Of a stretch of DNA of 64,000 nucleotides, positions 7,885-17,804 are shown piece by piece. Each line of letters starts with the position of its first letter. Within the stretch, counting starts at the first letter, position 1. Both the position numbers and the translations under genes were made by a program. Under the pieces are notes generated by a model. It was given only the letters and a program-made list of their open reading frames with translations. It did not search any database and was not told the DNA's origin. This stretch comes from Arthrobacter gallicola (GTDB lineage: Bacteria > Actinomycetota > Actinomycetes > Actinomycetales > Micrococcaceae): contig NZ_JACSQD010000004.1 of assembly GCF_014836775.1 (NCBI RefSeq), positions 115,016-179,015 of the forward strand. Direction: 5' to 3'.

Positions 7885-8754
7885 TCACACGGTCAGTTCG
7901 GCCATAATCTGCGGCATCGCCTCAAGCAGTTCGCTGGCCAGGAAGCTGAGCGGACCTTTCGAGGAGGACAACCGGTCCCCGGCCGTGGCGTGCAGATAGG
8001 TTCCCCAGCAGGCACCCTGTTCCGGAGCGGCGCCGCGGGCCAGGAACCCGGCCACCGCGCCGGCCAGGACATCGCCGCTCCCCGAGGTGGCCAGGCCGGG
8101 ATTCCCCGCGGGAACCTCCCAGGCGCGTCCGTCGGGTGCGGTGATCCGTCCCTGGCTGGTGACCACGGCGCCGTAGGTCCGTGCGATATCCGCCGCCGCG
8201 GACGCGGCGTCGTCCACTTCCTTCCGGCCCAGCAGCCGGGCCGCCTCCGTCCGGTTGGGGGTCAGCACCAGCCGTCCGGACAGGAGCGGGTGCAGCTCCG
8301 GCAGGTCGCGGAACACCCCGAGGGCATAGGCGTCCAGCACCACTGCGGCTTCCGCGGGGATTCCCGGGACGACTGCCCGCAGCAGATCGGCAGTGTCCTC
8401 GGCATTGTCCAGTCCGGGACCCACCGCCACTACGCTGGCGGCAGCCAGGTCTTCCGCCAGCGCTTCCGGTGCCGCGGCCCCGTCGATCCTGCCGTTACGC
8501 TCCGGAAGTCCCACCGCGCCGCTTTCCGGCAGCGCCACGGCGGAGGCGACAGCCACCGACTCCGCCACGGCCAGTGTCAGGCGGCCCGCTCCGACGCGCA
8601 GTGCGGTCCGGCCCGCCAGCAGGGCAGCTCCGGGCGTCCGGCGGGCACCGCCGACAATCAGGACTGTGCCGCGGTCGTCCTTGCCTTCAGCGTCCCGTGA
8701 CACCTGCCACTGGCGCAGCAGCGCGGGGGTGATCAGTTCAGCGCGGATGGACAT
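7885..8754 (-). CDS. nnrD: ADP-dependent NAD(P)H-hydrate dehydratase
   Basis: Repairs damaged NAD(P)H hydrates by ATP/ADP-dependent dehydration; YjeF C-terminal (ribokinase-like) fold without the N-terminal epimerase domain. Visible motifs are GTVLIVGGARRTPGAALLAG near the N-terminus, VGPGL, LTPNRTEAARL, and the nucleotide/active-site loop NPGLATSGSGDVLAGAVAG. The ATG at 8754 (MSIRAELITP) was chosen; the frame is open further but the extension lacks family character. The start overlaps the end of the upstream histidine-phosphatase gene by 17 bases, so the two are probably cotranscribed and coupled. Confidence 0.9.
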   Translation of the reverse strand: MSIRAELITPALLRQWQVSRDAEGKDDRGTVLIVGGARRTPGAALLAGRTALRVGAGRLTLAVAESVAVASAVALPESGAVGLPERNGRIDGAAAPEALAEDLAAASVVAVGPGLDNAEDTADLLRAVVPGIPAEAAVVLDAYALGVFRDLPELHPLLSGRLVLTPNRTEAARLLGRKEVDDAASAAADIARTYGAVVTSQGRITAPDGRAWEVPAGNPGLATSGSGDVLAGAVAGFLARGAAPEQGACWGTYLHATAGDRLSSSKGPLSFLASELLEAMPQIMAELTV

Positions 8755-9463
8755 TACCCTCCCCGGCATGTTCGGTGACCGGTGCTCCCGCACCGGACAG
8801 GTGGTCCACCACGTTGAACTCCGCAACCTGCCAGAATCCGGTGCCGGTGGGCCGGACCAGCCGGGTCACCGACCCGTTCCGGACACTGCTGGTGGCGGCG
8901 ATCTCCAGCAGGTCCGCTTCCGAAAGGCCCTCGCAGACGTAGCGCAGCAGCAGGATCACGGCATCATGGCAGACAACGGCAACCCGCCGGCCGTCTTCGC
9001 TGTCATCCAGGTCCCGCAGCAGCGAGCGCAGCCGCAGCGCGACGTCGGCCCAGGACTCCCCGCCCGGCGGACGGTAGGCGAACTTCCCCAGCCACTGTTT
9101 GCGCTCCGCCTCGGCGGGATAGCGGGCGGCGACGCCGCGCGCGGTGAGCAGGTCCAGGATTCCCAGTTCCCGGTCGCGCAGGCGTTCATCGACCCGGTTC
9201 GGTGCCAGGCCGGCCAGCTCGGCCGTCTGCCGCGCCCTCAGATACGGCGAGCACCACACGGAGTCCGGCCGTTCGGCCTCCGGTAATCCGGCCAGCCACT
9301 GCCCCAGCGCCTGGGCCTGCTGCGCGCCGGCATCGCTGAGCGGCACATCTGGATCACGCAGGCCGACGTCGATTACCTCGGCCCCGTTTTGCTGGGCCCG
9401 CGTGGCAGCGACATTGCCGGCGCTTTCGCCGTGACGGATGAGAATCAGCTCTGTTGCACCCAT
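8738..9463 (-). CDS. Histidine phosphatase (phosphoglycerate mutase-like) family protein
   Basis: A 241-residue branch-1 histidine phosphatase. The N-terminal phosphohistidine motif ILIRHGESAGN and the second catalytic His in VAVVCHDAVI are present, together with the acid in the PPGGESWADV segment. The cofactor-dependent mutase reaction is unlikely by length and motif; a broad phosphatase is more probable. The ATG at 9463 follows GGAGG with only one spacer base, so initiation may be weak. Its 3' end overlaps nnrD. It starts 38 bases after the narK-like gene and could be read through from the nar operon. Confidence 0.88.
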   Translation of the reverse strand: MGATELILIRHGESAGNVAATRAQQNGAEVIDVGLRDPDVPLSDAGAQQAQALGQWLAGLPEAERPDSVWCSPYLRARQTAELAGLAPNRVDERLRDRELGILDLLTARGVAARYPAEAERKQWLGKFAYRPPGGESWADVALRLRSLLRDLDDSEDGRRVAVVCHDAVILLLRYVCEGLSEADLLEIAATSSVRNGSVTRLVRPTGTGFWQVAEFNVVDHLSGAGAPVTEHAGEGNVHPR

Positions 9464-9501
9464 TCCTCCGACTCTACCCCCGGCCGCCCGCAGGCCAAGG
9501 G

Positions 9502-10740
9502 CTAGGTCTCGGCGCGGGTCCGTTCGTCCGTTTTTCCGCCGTTGCGCACGGTGAAGGTGAGCAGCAGTGCCAGCGCCGCGAAGACGGCCAGCAGGGTGAG
9601 GCCCACGAAGTAGCTGGACCGCTCGGCGTCGTAGGTGGCGCCCATCACCAGCGGCGGGAAGTAGCCGCCCAGTCCGCCGGCGGCGGCGATGATGCCGCCG
9701 ACCGTACCAACGTCTCTCACCGGTGCTGCCCGTCCTACCCAGGCGAAGACCCCTCCGGTACCCAGACCGAGGAACAGTGCCATCAGCAGGAACGCGGTCC
9801 CGTAAACCCGTTCCTGGCTGGGCTGGAACGCCACCACCATGGCCAGGACCACGGTCCCGGCAAAGGACGTGAGCGTGACGATCTTTGGCCCGACCTTGTC
9901 CGCAATGGTTCCGCCGATCGGCCGGGCGATCACGGCGGCAACCGCGAAACCGGCTGTCCGGGTGCCGGCGGCCGTCGCATCGTAGTCGTAGACGTTGCCC
10001 AGATACGTGGGCAGGTAGTTGGAGAAGGCCACGAAGGCACCGAAGACGACGCCGTAGAGAAAGCACAGCTGCCAGGTCACCTTGAGCGTGAAGGCATGGC
10101 GGATCTTGGGCAGCGTTGGCTCCGTGGGCCGGCTCCACGCCGGCGATTCCCGCAGGACCAGCCAGCAGATCACCGCCATGGCCGCGACGATGCAGGCAAT
10201 GATGAGGTGGGTATTGAAGTAGCCCACCGCGCTGACCAGCCGCGGTGTGAAGAACGCCGACACCGCGGTGCCCACCATTCCGGCACCGAAGATGCCGGTG
10301 GCGAAGCCCTTGCGGGTGCGGTCGTACCAGGCCGAACAGAACGGAATGCCGATCGCGAAGACCGTGCCGGCGATGCCCAGGAAAAAGGCGACGACGACGA
10401 TCAGCGCGTAGCTGCCTGTCTCTCCGGCCACGGCCGTCAGCAGGACCAGCGGTGCCGTGGCGCCCAGGACGGTGGTGAACATCCGCCGGCCGCCGTACCG
10501 GTCCGTCCAGGCGCCGACCGGGATCCTGGCGATGGACCCCACGAGGATGGGCATCGCCACCAGCACCGACGCCTGGGTGGGGGTAAGGTCCATGTCCGCC
10601 GTGTACCGGGCGGAAAGCGGGCCGATGATGGTCCAGGCCCAGAAGCCCACGGTTGAGGCAGTGGTGGCGGTGATGAGGTTCAGCAGCTGCCCGGACTTGA
10701 GGTTCGGTGCCGCGGAGGGGGCGGACGGTGACGCTGCCAT
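9502..10740 (-). CDS. narK: MFS nitrate/nitrite transporter (NarK/NasA type)
   Basis: A 412-residue major facilitator with about 12 membrane helices. Features of nitrate/nitrite porters include TTASTVGFWAWTIIGPLS in helix 1, the loop RIPVGAWTDRYGGRRMF, the glycine-rich nitrate-signature-like helices GFATGIFGAGMVGTAVS and GGIIAAAGGLGGYFPP, and the equivalent IARPIGGTIADKVG loop in the second half. It lies 21 bases after narI on the same strand. It probably imports nitrate or exports nitrite for the reductase encoded directly upstream. Symport versus exchange type cannot be settled by eye. Confidence 0.92.
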   Translation of the reverse strand: MAASPSAPSAAPNLKSGQLLNLITATTASTVGFWAWTIIGPLSARYTADMDLTPTQASVLVAMPILVGSIARIPVGAWTDRYGGRRMFTTVLGATAPLVLLTAVAGETGSYALIVVVAFFLGIAGTVFAIGIPFCSAWYDRTRKGFATGIFGAGMVGTAVSAFFTPRLVSAVGYFNTHLIIACIVAAMAVICWLVLRESPAWSRPTEPTLPKIRHAFTLKVTWQLCFLYGVVFGAFVAFSNYLPTYLGNVYDYDATAAGTRTAGFAVAAVIARPIGGTIADKVGPKIVTLTSFAGTVVLAMVVAFQPSQERVYGTAFLLMALFLGLGTGGVFAWVGRAAPVRDVGTVGGIIAAAGGLGGYFPPLVMGATYDAERSSYFVGLTLLAVFAALALLLTFTVRNGGKTDERTRAET

Positions 10741-10761
10741 GGCTGTCCTATCTGTGGTTCA

Positions 10762-11595
10762 TCACTGCGGAGGAACGCCTCTGCGGTCCCGGTCCGGGGT
10801 GCCGATCGGCGCCCATCCGCGGCGCGGCGGCAGGGCACCCGGTACCGGCCGCCTGCCGCGGGAGCGGTAAACGATGTAGGGGCGGAAAAGGTACTGGAGC
10901 GGGGCCGTGAAGGCATGCACCAGCCGGGTGAAGGGCCAGATCGCGAAGAGGGCCAGCCCCCAGAGCGTGTGGATCTTGAAGGACAGGCTGGCTGCCGTCA
11001 TCGCGGCAATATCGGGCTGGAAAATGAAGATGGAGCGGAACCAGGGGGAAACCGTTTGGCGGTAATCGGTGACGTTCGTATCGAAGACGGAGATCAAGGT
11101 TGTGGCGAGTCCAGCCAGGAGGGCGCCGAGCAGCACGATGTACATGAACTTGTCATTGTTCGTGGTTGCCATAAAGACCGGTCCCGTGGTGCGCCGGCGG
11201 TAAATGAGCAGCACAATCCCGACCAGGGTGCCGATGCCGGCAATGATCCCGATGCCAAGCGCCATGGCGTGGTACAGGCCTTCCGACACCCCCACCTGCT
11301 CAGTCCACGATTTGGGGATTACCAGTCCGATGAAGTGTCCGACGATCACCGCCAGGATCCCGAAGTGGAACAGCGGGGAAGCGATGCGAAGGATGCGTGC
11401 CTCATACAGCTGCGAGGACCGTGTGGTCCACCCGAACTGGTCATACCGGTAGCGCCAGATCGAGCCCAGGACCAGGACGGCGATCACCACATAGGGCAGC
11501 ACACCCCAGAGCATCACGTCGCCGAGCGTGACGGTGACGTCCTGCGGCGGAGCGGCGTCTGCGGGGAGCTGCAATGCGGCGGCCACGGCGCTCAT
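10762..11595 (-). CDS. narI: Respiratory nitrate reductase, gamma subunit (cytochrome b)
   Basis: Membrane diheme cytochrome b that oxidises menaquinol and passes electrons to NarH and NarG. At 277 residues it has five hydrophobic helices, with heme-ligand histidines expected in SPLFHFGILAVIVGHFIGL and in FKIHTLWGLALFAIWPFTRLVHAFT, the standard NarI pattern. The C-terminal tail (PPRRGWAPIGTPDRDRRG) is basic and cytoplasmic. The start overlaps the narJ stop by four bases. Fourth gene of narGHJI. Confidence 0.96.
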   Translation of the reverse strand: MSAVAAALQLPADAAPPQDVTVTLGDVMLWGVLPYVVIAVLVLGSIWRYRYDQFGWTTRSSQLYEARILRIASPLFHFGILAVIVGHFIGLVIPKSWTEQVGVSEGLYHAMALGIGIIAGIGTLVGIVLLIYRRRTTGPVFMATTNNDKFMYIVLLGALLAGLATTLISVFDTNVTDYRQTVSPWFRSIFIFQPDIAAMTAASLSFKIHTLWGLALFAIWPFTRLVHAFTAPLQYLFRPYIVYRSRGRRPVPGALPPRRGWAPIGTPDRDRRGVPPQ

Positions 11596-12290
11596 GGTGT
11601 GTTCCTCTCGGCAAGCGGCAGCAGCCGGGAGCTGTAGGGCTCCAACCCCACAGTCTCCGTGGGCGGCCCGTATCCAGCGGTGCGCATCACGGTCTGGGCG
11701 TCCTCGGGTGAGACGCCCGGCAGGGTGGAGCAGACCAATGCCAGCACGTGTTGATAGGGCAGATCCGCGTCCCGCAGGGCCAGCCTGAGCAGTTCCAGGG
11801 ACGGCCGGTAGCGCTGCAGCAGCTCATAGCCGTCCTTCGCGGAAACCTTCGCCGCGAATTCCAGCACCAGGGGCAGGTAATCGGGGAGCTCAGTACCGTC
11901 CGGGAGCATCCCGTGCTCCCGGTAAATTTCCTTGAACGCGGCCAGCGCCTCGCCGCGGCGGCGGGTGTCCCCGTCCGTCCAGTAGGTCAGGTGCAGGCTG
12001 TGCCGCTTGGACAAGTCGAATTCCTGCACATAGTCCGCCTGAACGTCCGGCAGCGCACGGGCGGTGTACCAGTCGAAAAGCTCCATCATGCCGGGCCCGG
12101 CCGCATCGACCTCCTCCAGTGCCCGGCGCAGCACCGGCAGCGAGGAAATCAACTGCTCGTCGGGGTATTCCAGCAGCAGCGAGGCGACCTGCCGGATCAC
12201 GGCGCTGCGCCGCGGGTTCCGGTCCGCGTAGGCCTCCGGCTCTACCGTTCCTTTACCGGGCTTGCCCAGAATCTTTTCCAGCAGGCTCAT
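11592..12290 (-). CDS. narJ: Nitrate reductase assembly chaperone NarJ
   Basis: Cytoplasmic chaperone (232 residues) needed to insert molybdenum cofactor into NarG and to hold the enzyme until membrane docking; not part of the mature enzyme. The all-helical TorD/NarJ pattern is visible, with the family stretch VQEFDLSKRHSLHLTYWTDGDTRRRGEAL near the middle and the EYPDEQL-type segment near the N-terminus. Its start overlaps the narH stop by four bases and its stop overlaps narI. Confidence 0.95.
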   Translation of the reverse strand: MSLLEKILGKPGKGTVEPEAYADRNPRRSAVIRQVASLLLEYPDEQLISSLPVLRRALEEVDAAGPGMMELFDWYTARALPDVQADYVQEFDLSKRHSLHLTYWTDGDTRRRGEALAAFKEIYREHGMLPDGTELPDYLPLVLEFAAKVSAKDGYELLQRYRPSLELLRLALRDADLPYQHVLALVCSTLPGVSPEDAQTVMRTAGYGPPTETVGLEPYSSRLLPLAERNTP

Positions 12291-13963
12291 GTCCGTTCGC
12301 CTCCGTCGCCCTGGTCCGGCGGGAACAGTCCCTGCGGGGATCCGCGGCCGTCCCAGTTCAGCAGGTTGACCCGCCCGGCCATGTCGCGGTTCCCGGCCGG
12401 ATCATCCCCCCGCTGACGGGCCTCCAACGCGGCGAAGTTCTCCACGGCCACCGGCATGGGACGGCCGGAGGCTTCCCCGAACACGCCGGTCTGGCCCATG
12501 CCCGGCCCGCCTTCGGTATCGAGCGAGCAGCCGATCTCTTCCAGATTGTGCGCATCCTCGAGGTGGGCGCTGGGGATCACGTAGCGTTCCTCGTACTTGG
12601 CGATCGCCATCAGCCGGTACATCCGCACGATCTCTTCCCCACTCATCCCCACCCCCTCGGCAATCGATGCGTCCGGCGGATCGCCCAGGGTGATGTCCCG
12701 CATGTACGCGCGCATGGCCGCCAGCCTGCGCAGCACGTTGGTCACCAGGTCCGTGTCTCCCGCGGTGAACAGTTCCGCCAGGTACTCCACCGGGATGCGC
12801 AGTGCTTCGATGGCACCGAACAGGTTGCCTGCGTCCTCGCCGTCGTGCCCCTGCCCCTGCAGCACATCCACGATCGGGGACAGCGGCGGCACGTACCAGA
12901 CCATCGGCATGGTCCGGTACTCGGGGTGCAGCGGCAGGGCCACCCGGAATTCCTTGGCCAGTGCATACACCGGGGAGCGGCGGGCGGCGTCCAGCCAGTC
13001 CTCCGTGATCCCCTGGGCCCGGGCCGCGGCGATCACCTCCGGATCATTGGGGTCCATCATCAAATCCAGCTGCGCCTCGTAGAGGTCCTGCTCGTTGGGG
13101 GTGGCAGCGGCCTCGGTGACCCGGTCGGCGTCGTACAGGAAAATCCCGATGTAGCGCAGCCGGCCCACGCAGGTTTCCGCGCACACCGTCGGGATCCCCA
13201 CCTCGATCCGGGGGTAGCAGAAGGTGCACTTCTCCGCTTTGCCGGACCGGTGATTGAAGTAGACCTTCTTGTACGGGCAGCCGGTAACGCATTGCCGCCA
13301 GCCGCGGCAGCGGTCCTGGTCCACCAGCACAATGCCGTCTTCCTCGCGCTTGTAGATCGCGCCGGACGGACAGGAGGCCATGCAGGACGGGTTCAGGCAG
13401 TGCTCGCAGATCCGCGGCAGGTAGAACATAAAGGTCTGGTCGAATTCGAACTTGACCTTATCTTCGGCCTCCCGGCGCATCTTCTCCAGCACCGGGTCCT
13501 GCTGCGCCGTCTCCGGCGCCCCGCCCAGGTTGTCATCCCAGTTCGCGGACCACTGGATCTTCATGTTCTCCCCGGTGATCAGGGACTTGGGCCGGGCCAC
13601 CGGGAAGTCGTTGCCCGCCGGGGCCTGGATGAGGTTCTCGTAGTCGTAGGTCCAGGGCTCGTAGTAGTCGTTCAGCTCGGGCTGGACCGGGCTGGCGAAC
13701 AGCCCCATGAGCTTGGCCATGCGCCCGCCCGACTTCAGTTTGAGGTTGCCGCGCCCGTTCAGCTCCCAGCCGCCGCGCCATTTCTCCTGGTCCTCATAGC
13801 GGCGGGGGTAACCGAGACCGGGGCGGGTCTCCACGTTGTTGAACCACACATATTCAGTTCCGGCGCGGTTGGTCCACGCCTGCTTACAGGTCACGGAACA
13901 TGTATGACAGCCGATGCATTTGTCCAGCGCCATCACCATGGCGACCTGGGCCATGATCCTCAT
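12287..13963 (-). CDS. narH: Respiratory nitrate reductase, beta subunit
   Basis: Iron-sulfur subunit (558 residues) that carries electrons from NarI to NarG at the inner face of the membrane. Four cysteine clusters are visible: CIGCHTCSVTC (Cys16, 19, 22, 26), CEHCLNPSCMASCPSG, CRGWRQCVTGCP (with Trp in place of one Cys, as in the 3Fe-4S cluster of known NarH), and CTFCYPRIEVGIPTVCAETC. The length and order match NarH. The ATG overlaps the narG stop by a single base. Confidence 0.97.
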   Translation of the reverse strand: MRIMAQVAMVMALDKCIGCHTCSVTCKQAWTNRAGTEYVWFNNVETRPGLGYPRRYEDQEKWRGGWELNGRGNLKLKSGGRMAKLMGLFASPVQPELNDYYEPWTYDYENLIQAPAGNDFPVARPKSLITGENMKIQWSANWDDNLGGAPETAQQDPVLEKMRREAEDKVKFEFDQTFMFYLPRICEHCLNPSCMASCPSGAIYKREEDGIVLVDQDRCRGWRQCVTGCPYKKVYFNHRSGKAEKCTFCYPRIEVGIPTVCAETCVGRLRYIGIFLYDADRVTEAAATPNEQDLYEAQLDLMMDPNDPEVIAAARAQGITEDWLDAARRSPVYALAKEFRVALPLHPEYRTMPMVWYVPPLSPIVDVLQGQGHDGEDAGNLFGAIEALRIPVEYLAELFTAGDTDLVTNVLRRLAAMRAYMRDITLGDPPDASIAEGVGMSGEEIVRMYRLMAIAKYEERYVIPSAHLEDAHNLEEIGCSLDTEGGPGMGQTGVFGEASGRPMPVAVENFAALEARQRGDDPAGNRDMAGRVNLLNWDGRGSPQGLFPPDQGDGGERT

Positions 13964-16900
13964 CAGTAGCTCACCTCCTGCGCGCGCTTGCGGACCACCG
14001 AAACGATGTCCCGCTGGTTCCCTGTAGGGCCCAGATAGTTAAAGGCCCAGGACAGCTGGGCGTATCCGCCGATCATGTGGCTGGGTTTGACCAGGATCCG
14101 GGTCACCGAGTTGTGGATCCCGCCGCGGCGGCCGGTCGCCTCGGATTTGGGGACGTCGATGATCCGTTCCTGCGCGTGATAGACGTAGACGACGCCGGCG
14201 GGCATCCGGCTGCTGACGATCGCCCGGCCGACCAGAACTCCGTTGGTGTTCACGCATTCCACCCACTCGTTATCCGCCACGTTGATCAGGGCGGCGTCCT
14301 GCGGGCTCATCCAGACCGCTGTTCCGCCGCGGGACAGGGACAGCATCAGCAGGTTGTCCTGGTACTCGGAGTGGATGGACCACTTATTGTGCGGGGTCAG
14401 ATAGCGCACGGCTACGGAAAGCTCGCCGCGGGTCCCCAGCTCCGGTTCGCCGAAGAGCCGGTGCATGTCCAGCGGGGGACGGAAGATAGGCAGTGCCTCC
14501 CCCATGTCCCGGATCCAGTCGTGGTCCAGGAAGAAATGCATTCGTCCGGTGAGGGTGTGGAAGGGTTTGAGCCGTTCAATGTTGATGGTGAACGGGGCGT
14601 AGCGGCGGCCGCCGGATTCGGAGCCGGACCATTCCGGTGAGGTAATCACCGGCGTCGGCCGGTCCTGCGTATCGCGGAAGGTGATCAGTTTTTCCTCGGC
14701 ACCTTCCGCCAGGTCCGCGAGCCGCCTGCCGGTGCGTTTCTCCAAGGTCTTGAACCCTTGGACGGCCAGTTCGCCGTTGGTGGTCCCGGAGAGCATCAGG
14801 ATGGTCTCGGCCATCCGCGCATCGGTGTCGATCGCGGGCCGCCCGCGTGCTGCACCGGAATCGTAGACCCCGTGTTTCGCGGCCAGCTGTCCGACCTGTT
14901 TCGTGACGTCGTAGGTGATGTATTTGGTGGTGAATCCCGCTTTATCGGCCAGCGGCCCCAGGGCGGTGAACTTGTCCGCGATAGCGGTGTAATCGCGTTC
15001 CACCACGGCCAGGGACGGGAGGTTTTTACCCGGCACCGCGGGGATGTCCGTCCCTTTCCAGTCCGGGGCGTGGCCGCCGGGCTGGGCGATTTCACCGGGT
15101 GTGTCGTGGGTCAGCGCCGTGGCTACCAGGTCTTTGCGCACACCGAGGTGCTTTTGGGCCTGCCGTGAGAATTCCACGGTCAGCAGCCGGAACAGCTCAA
15201 AGTCGGACTTGGCTTCCCACGGCGGCGGAATAGCCGGGGTGAAGGCGTGCACGTACGGGTGCATGTCGGTGGAGGACAGGTCGTACTTCTCGTACCAGGT
15301 CGCCGCGGGGAACACGACGTCGGAAAGCAGGGTGGAGCTGGTCATCCGAAAGTCGGCGGAAACCAGCAGGTCCAGCTTCCCCTGCGGAGCGTCTTCCCGC
15401 CACACCACGTCCTTGGGGCGGGAATCACCGTGGTCCTTGCCCATCACGTTGTTCATGGTGCCGAGTAGATGCTTCTGGAAGTACTCCTCTCCCTTCGCGG
15501 AGGAACCGAGCAGGTTCGAGCGCCACAGGATCAGGGTGCGGGGCCAGTTCTCCGGGGCATCAATATCCTCCACGGCGAAGCGCAGGCTGCCTTCCTTAAG
15601 CCGGTCGGCCACCCAGCGGGCCTCATTGGGCGCCTCCCCGCGGGCCACCCCGTCCGCTGCTTCGTCGGCGACGTCGAGAGAGTTCTTAGCGTCAAACTGC
15701 GGGAAGAACGGCATCCAGCCCATCCGGGTGGACTTGGCGATGACATCGGCCGAGTGCATACCGCGCAGGTGCCCCTCGGCCAGCGGCGACTGCACCGCGT
15801 CGGTGGAATACCCGTCGGAACGGAACTGGTCTGTGTGCATGTACCAGAAGGCGGTGCCGATCATGAACCGCGGCGGCCGGCTCCAGTCCCCAGCCGAGGC
15901 CATGGCGGCCCAGCCGGTGATGGGCCGGCATTTTTCCTGGCCCACATAGTGCGCCCAGCCGCCGCCGTTGCGGCCCTCGCAGCCGGTGAGCATCAGCATG
16001 GCCAGGATGGCCCGGTAGGTCACGTCCCCGTGGTACCACTGGCAGATGCCGGCGCCGAGGATGATCATGGACCGGCCCTTGGACTTTCCCGCGTTGGCGG
16101 CAAACTCCCGCGCCGTGCGGATCACGGCGGACGGCTTCACCGAGGTGAGTTCTTCCTGCCACGCGGGGGTGTAGGCGGTGCCGGCGTCGTCGTATCCGGC
16201 GGCCCAGTCCCCCGGGAGCCCCTCCCGTCCCACTGCGTACTGGGCGAGCATCAGGTCAAAAACGGTGGTGACGCGTTTGCCTGCCACGTCCATCACGGGC
16301 ACGCCGCGGTGGACCACGCTTCCGGCTCCCGCGGGGTCGGCGAAGACCGGCAGATCCACCGGGGACGTCTCCCGCGTCCAGGAGGCGGCGTCCGCCAGCG
16401 ACAGTGCGGGCCGTACTCCCTGCAGGTCCAGGTTCCATTTGCCGGCGTCGGCGTCGTTGTAGCGGAATCCCAGGGAGCCGTTCGGCACCGTGGGCAGGCC
16501 GGTATCCCGGTCCAGCAGCACGGTTTTGAAGGCCGGGTCCGACGCCGTGCCCGAGTCACCGCCCAGATCCGCCGCGGTAAGGAACTTCCCGGGCACGGTG
16601 GTTCCATCGGGTCCGTCCACCAACGTCACCAGGAACGGCAGATCCGTGTACTGCAGTACATAGTCCTCGAAGAACGGCACCCGCCGGTCCACGAAGTTCT
16701 CTTTCAGGATCACGTGCCCCATGGCCATAGCCAGAGCGGCATCCGAACCGGCCTGCGCGGGCAGCCATTCGTCGGCGAACTTGGTGTTGTCCGCATAGTC
16801 AGGGCTGACGGAGACCACCTTTGTTCCCCGGTAGCGGCCCTCGACCATCCAGTGCGCGTCCGGGGTGCGGGTGACCGGAATATTGGATCCCCACATCATC

Positions 16901-17688
16901 AGGTAGGTGGCGTCCCACCAGTCCCCGGATTCCGGAACGTCTGTCTGGTCCCCGAAGACCTGCGGACTGGCCACCGGCAGGTCCGCGTACCAGTCGTAGA
17001 AGCTGTTCATCACGCCGCCGATGAGGTTGATGAACCGGGCCCCGGCAGCGTGGGAGACCATGGACATCGCCGGGATCGGGGAGAATCCGGTACATCGGTC
17101 CGGCCCGAAATTCTTGATCGTGGCCACGTGCGCTGCCGCAGTCATTTCCAGGGCTTCCTGCCAGCCGGAGCGCACCAGCCCGCCCTTGCCCCGGGCCTGC
17201 TGCCAGGTGCGCCGCTTCTCCGGGTCCGCGATCAGCGACTCCCACGCCAGCACCGGGTCTCCCCCGCTGCCCCGTTTGGCTTCCCGGTAGAGGTCCAGCA
17301 GCACCCCGCGGATATAGGGAAACCGGACCCGGGTGGGCGAATAGGTGTACCAGGAAAACGCGGCTCCGCGCGGGCAGCCGCGGGGTTCATACTCCGGCCG
17401 GTCCGGGCCGACGGTGGGATAGTCCGTTTCCTGGGCTTCCCACGTGATGATCCCGTCCTTGACATAGATCTTCCAGGAGCAGGATCCCGTGCAGTTCACG
17501 CCGTGGGTGGAGCGCACCACCTTGTCGTGACTCCACCGGTTCCGGTAGAAGGCGTCCCCTTTGCGGCCACCCTCGCGGAACACCGCACGGCCATCGGCGG
17601 TCTCGTCCCAGCGGGTGAAGAACCTGCCGAGTTTCAGTAGTGCATCGGATGCGGGGCCGTCTGTCCCCGTAACGGAGCTGCTAGCCAT
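13963..17688 (-). CDS. narG: Respiratory nitrate reductase, alpha (catalytic) subunit
   Basis: Molybdopterin catalytic subunit (1241 residues) that reduces nitrate to nitrite in the cytoplasm. The N-terminal FS0 ligands are His62, Cys66, Cys70 and Cys105, the His-Cys3 pattern of NarG. The segment NSFYDWYADLP contains the Asp expected to bind molybdenum, followed by MMWGSNIPVTRTPDAHW. No Tat signal is present, as in cytoplasm-facing NarG. The ATG has no clear Shine-Dalgarno, but a TAGCTT box lies six bases upstream (17695-17700), so the transcript may be leaderless. First gene of the operon; divergent from menB. Confidence 0.97.
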   Translation of the reverse strand: MASSSVTGTDGPASDALLKLGRFFTRWDETADGRAVFREGGRKGDAFYRNRWSHDKVVRSTHGVNCTGSCSWKIYVKDGIITWEAQETDYPTVGPDRPEYEPRGCPRGAAFSWYTYSPTRVRFPYIRGVLLDLYREAKRGSGGDPVLAWESLIADPEKRRTWQQARGKGGLVRSGWQEALEMTAAAHVATIKNFGPDRCTGFSPIPAMSMVSHAAGARFINLIGGVMNSFYDWYADLPVASPQVFGDQTDVPESGDWWDATYLMMWGSNIPVTRTPDAHWMVEGRYRGTKVVSVSPDYADNTKFADEWLPAQAGSDAALAMAMGHVILKENFVDRRVPFFEDYVLQYTDLPFLVTLVDGPDGTTVPGKFLTAADLGGDSGTASDPAFKTVLLDRDTGLPTVPNGSLGFRYNDADAGKWNLDLQGVRPALSLADAASWTRETSPVDLPVFADPAGAGSVVHRGVPVMDVAGKRVTTVFDLMLAQYAVGREGLPGDWAAGYDDAGTAYTPAWQEELTSVKPSAVIRTAREFAANAGKSKGRSMIILGAGICQWYHGDVTYRAILAMLMLTGCEGRNGGGWAHYVGQEKCRPITGWAAMASAGDWSRPPRFMIGTAFWYMHTDQFRSDGYSTDAVQSPLAEGHLRGMHSADVIAKSTRMGWMPFFPQFDAKNSLDVADEAADGVARGEAPNEARWVADRLKEGSLRFAVEDIDAPENWPRTLILWRSNLLGSSAKGEEYFQKHLLGTMNNVMGKDHGDSRPKDVVWREDAPQGKLDLLVSADFRMTSSTLLSDVVFPAATWYEKYDLSSTDMHPYVHAFTPAIPPPWEAKSDFELFRLLTVEFSRQAQKHLGVRKDLVATALTHDTPGEIAQPGGHAPDWKGTDIPAVPGKNLPSLAVVERDYTAIADKFTALGPLADKAGFTTKYITYDVTKQVGQLAAKHGVYDSGAARGRPAIDTDARMAETILMLSGTTNGELAVQGFKTLEKRTGRRLADLAEGAEEKLITFRDTQDRPTPVITSPEWSGSESGGRRYAPFTINIERLKPFHTLTGRMHFFLDHDWIRDMGEALPIFRPPLDMHRLFGEPELGTRGELSVAVRYLTPHNKWSIHSEYQDNLLMLSLSRGGTAVWMSPQDAALINVADNEWVECVNTNGVLVGRAIVSSRMPAGVVYVYHAQERIIDVPKSEATGRRGGIHNSVTRILVKPSHMIGGYAQLSWAFNYLGPTGNQRDIVSVVRKRAQEVSY

Positions 17689-17694
17689 TTCTCA

Positions 17695-17700
17695 AAGCTA
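17695..17700 (-). promoter_or_regulatory. Candidate -10 box of the narG operon (leaderless)
   Basis: TAGCTT (TAnnnT type) ends six bases before the narG ATG and there is no Shine-Dalgarno sequence, which fits leaderless transcription. No -35 box or FNR/CRP-like TGTGA palindrome was found in the 129-base narG-menB gap. Confidence 0.4.
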
Positions 17701-17804
17701 CGCCCGGCCTGAAAGGGTCAACAGGGACCTGCTCAAAACCGGGCCCTGGACCGCTCAGTCTGTTCCCGCCTCCGGGCTCCGAAGGTTATCCTTCCCCGCC
17801 GCGA

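Noticed and set aside
9464-10138. N-terminal extension of the histidine phosphatase over the transporter gene
   Set aside because: It is antiframe reading inside narK; the RHGE motif belongs at the N-terminus, so the start at 9463 was kept.
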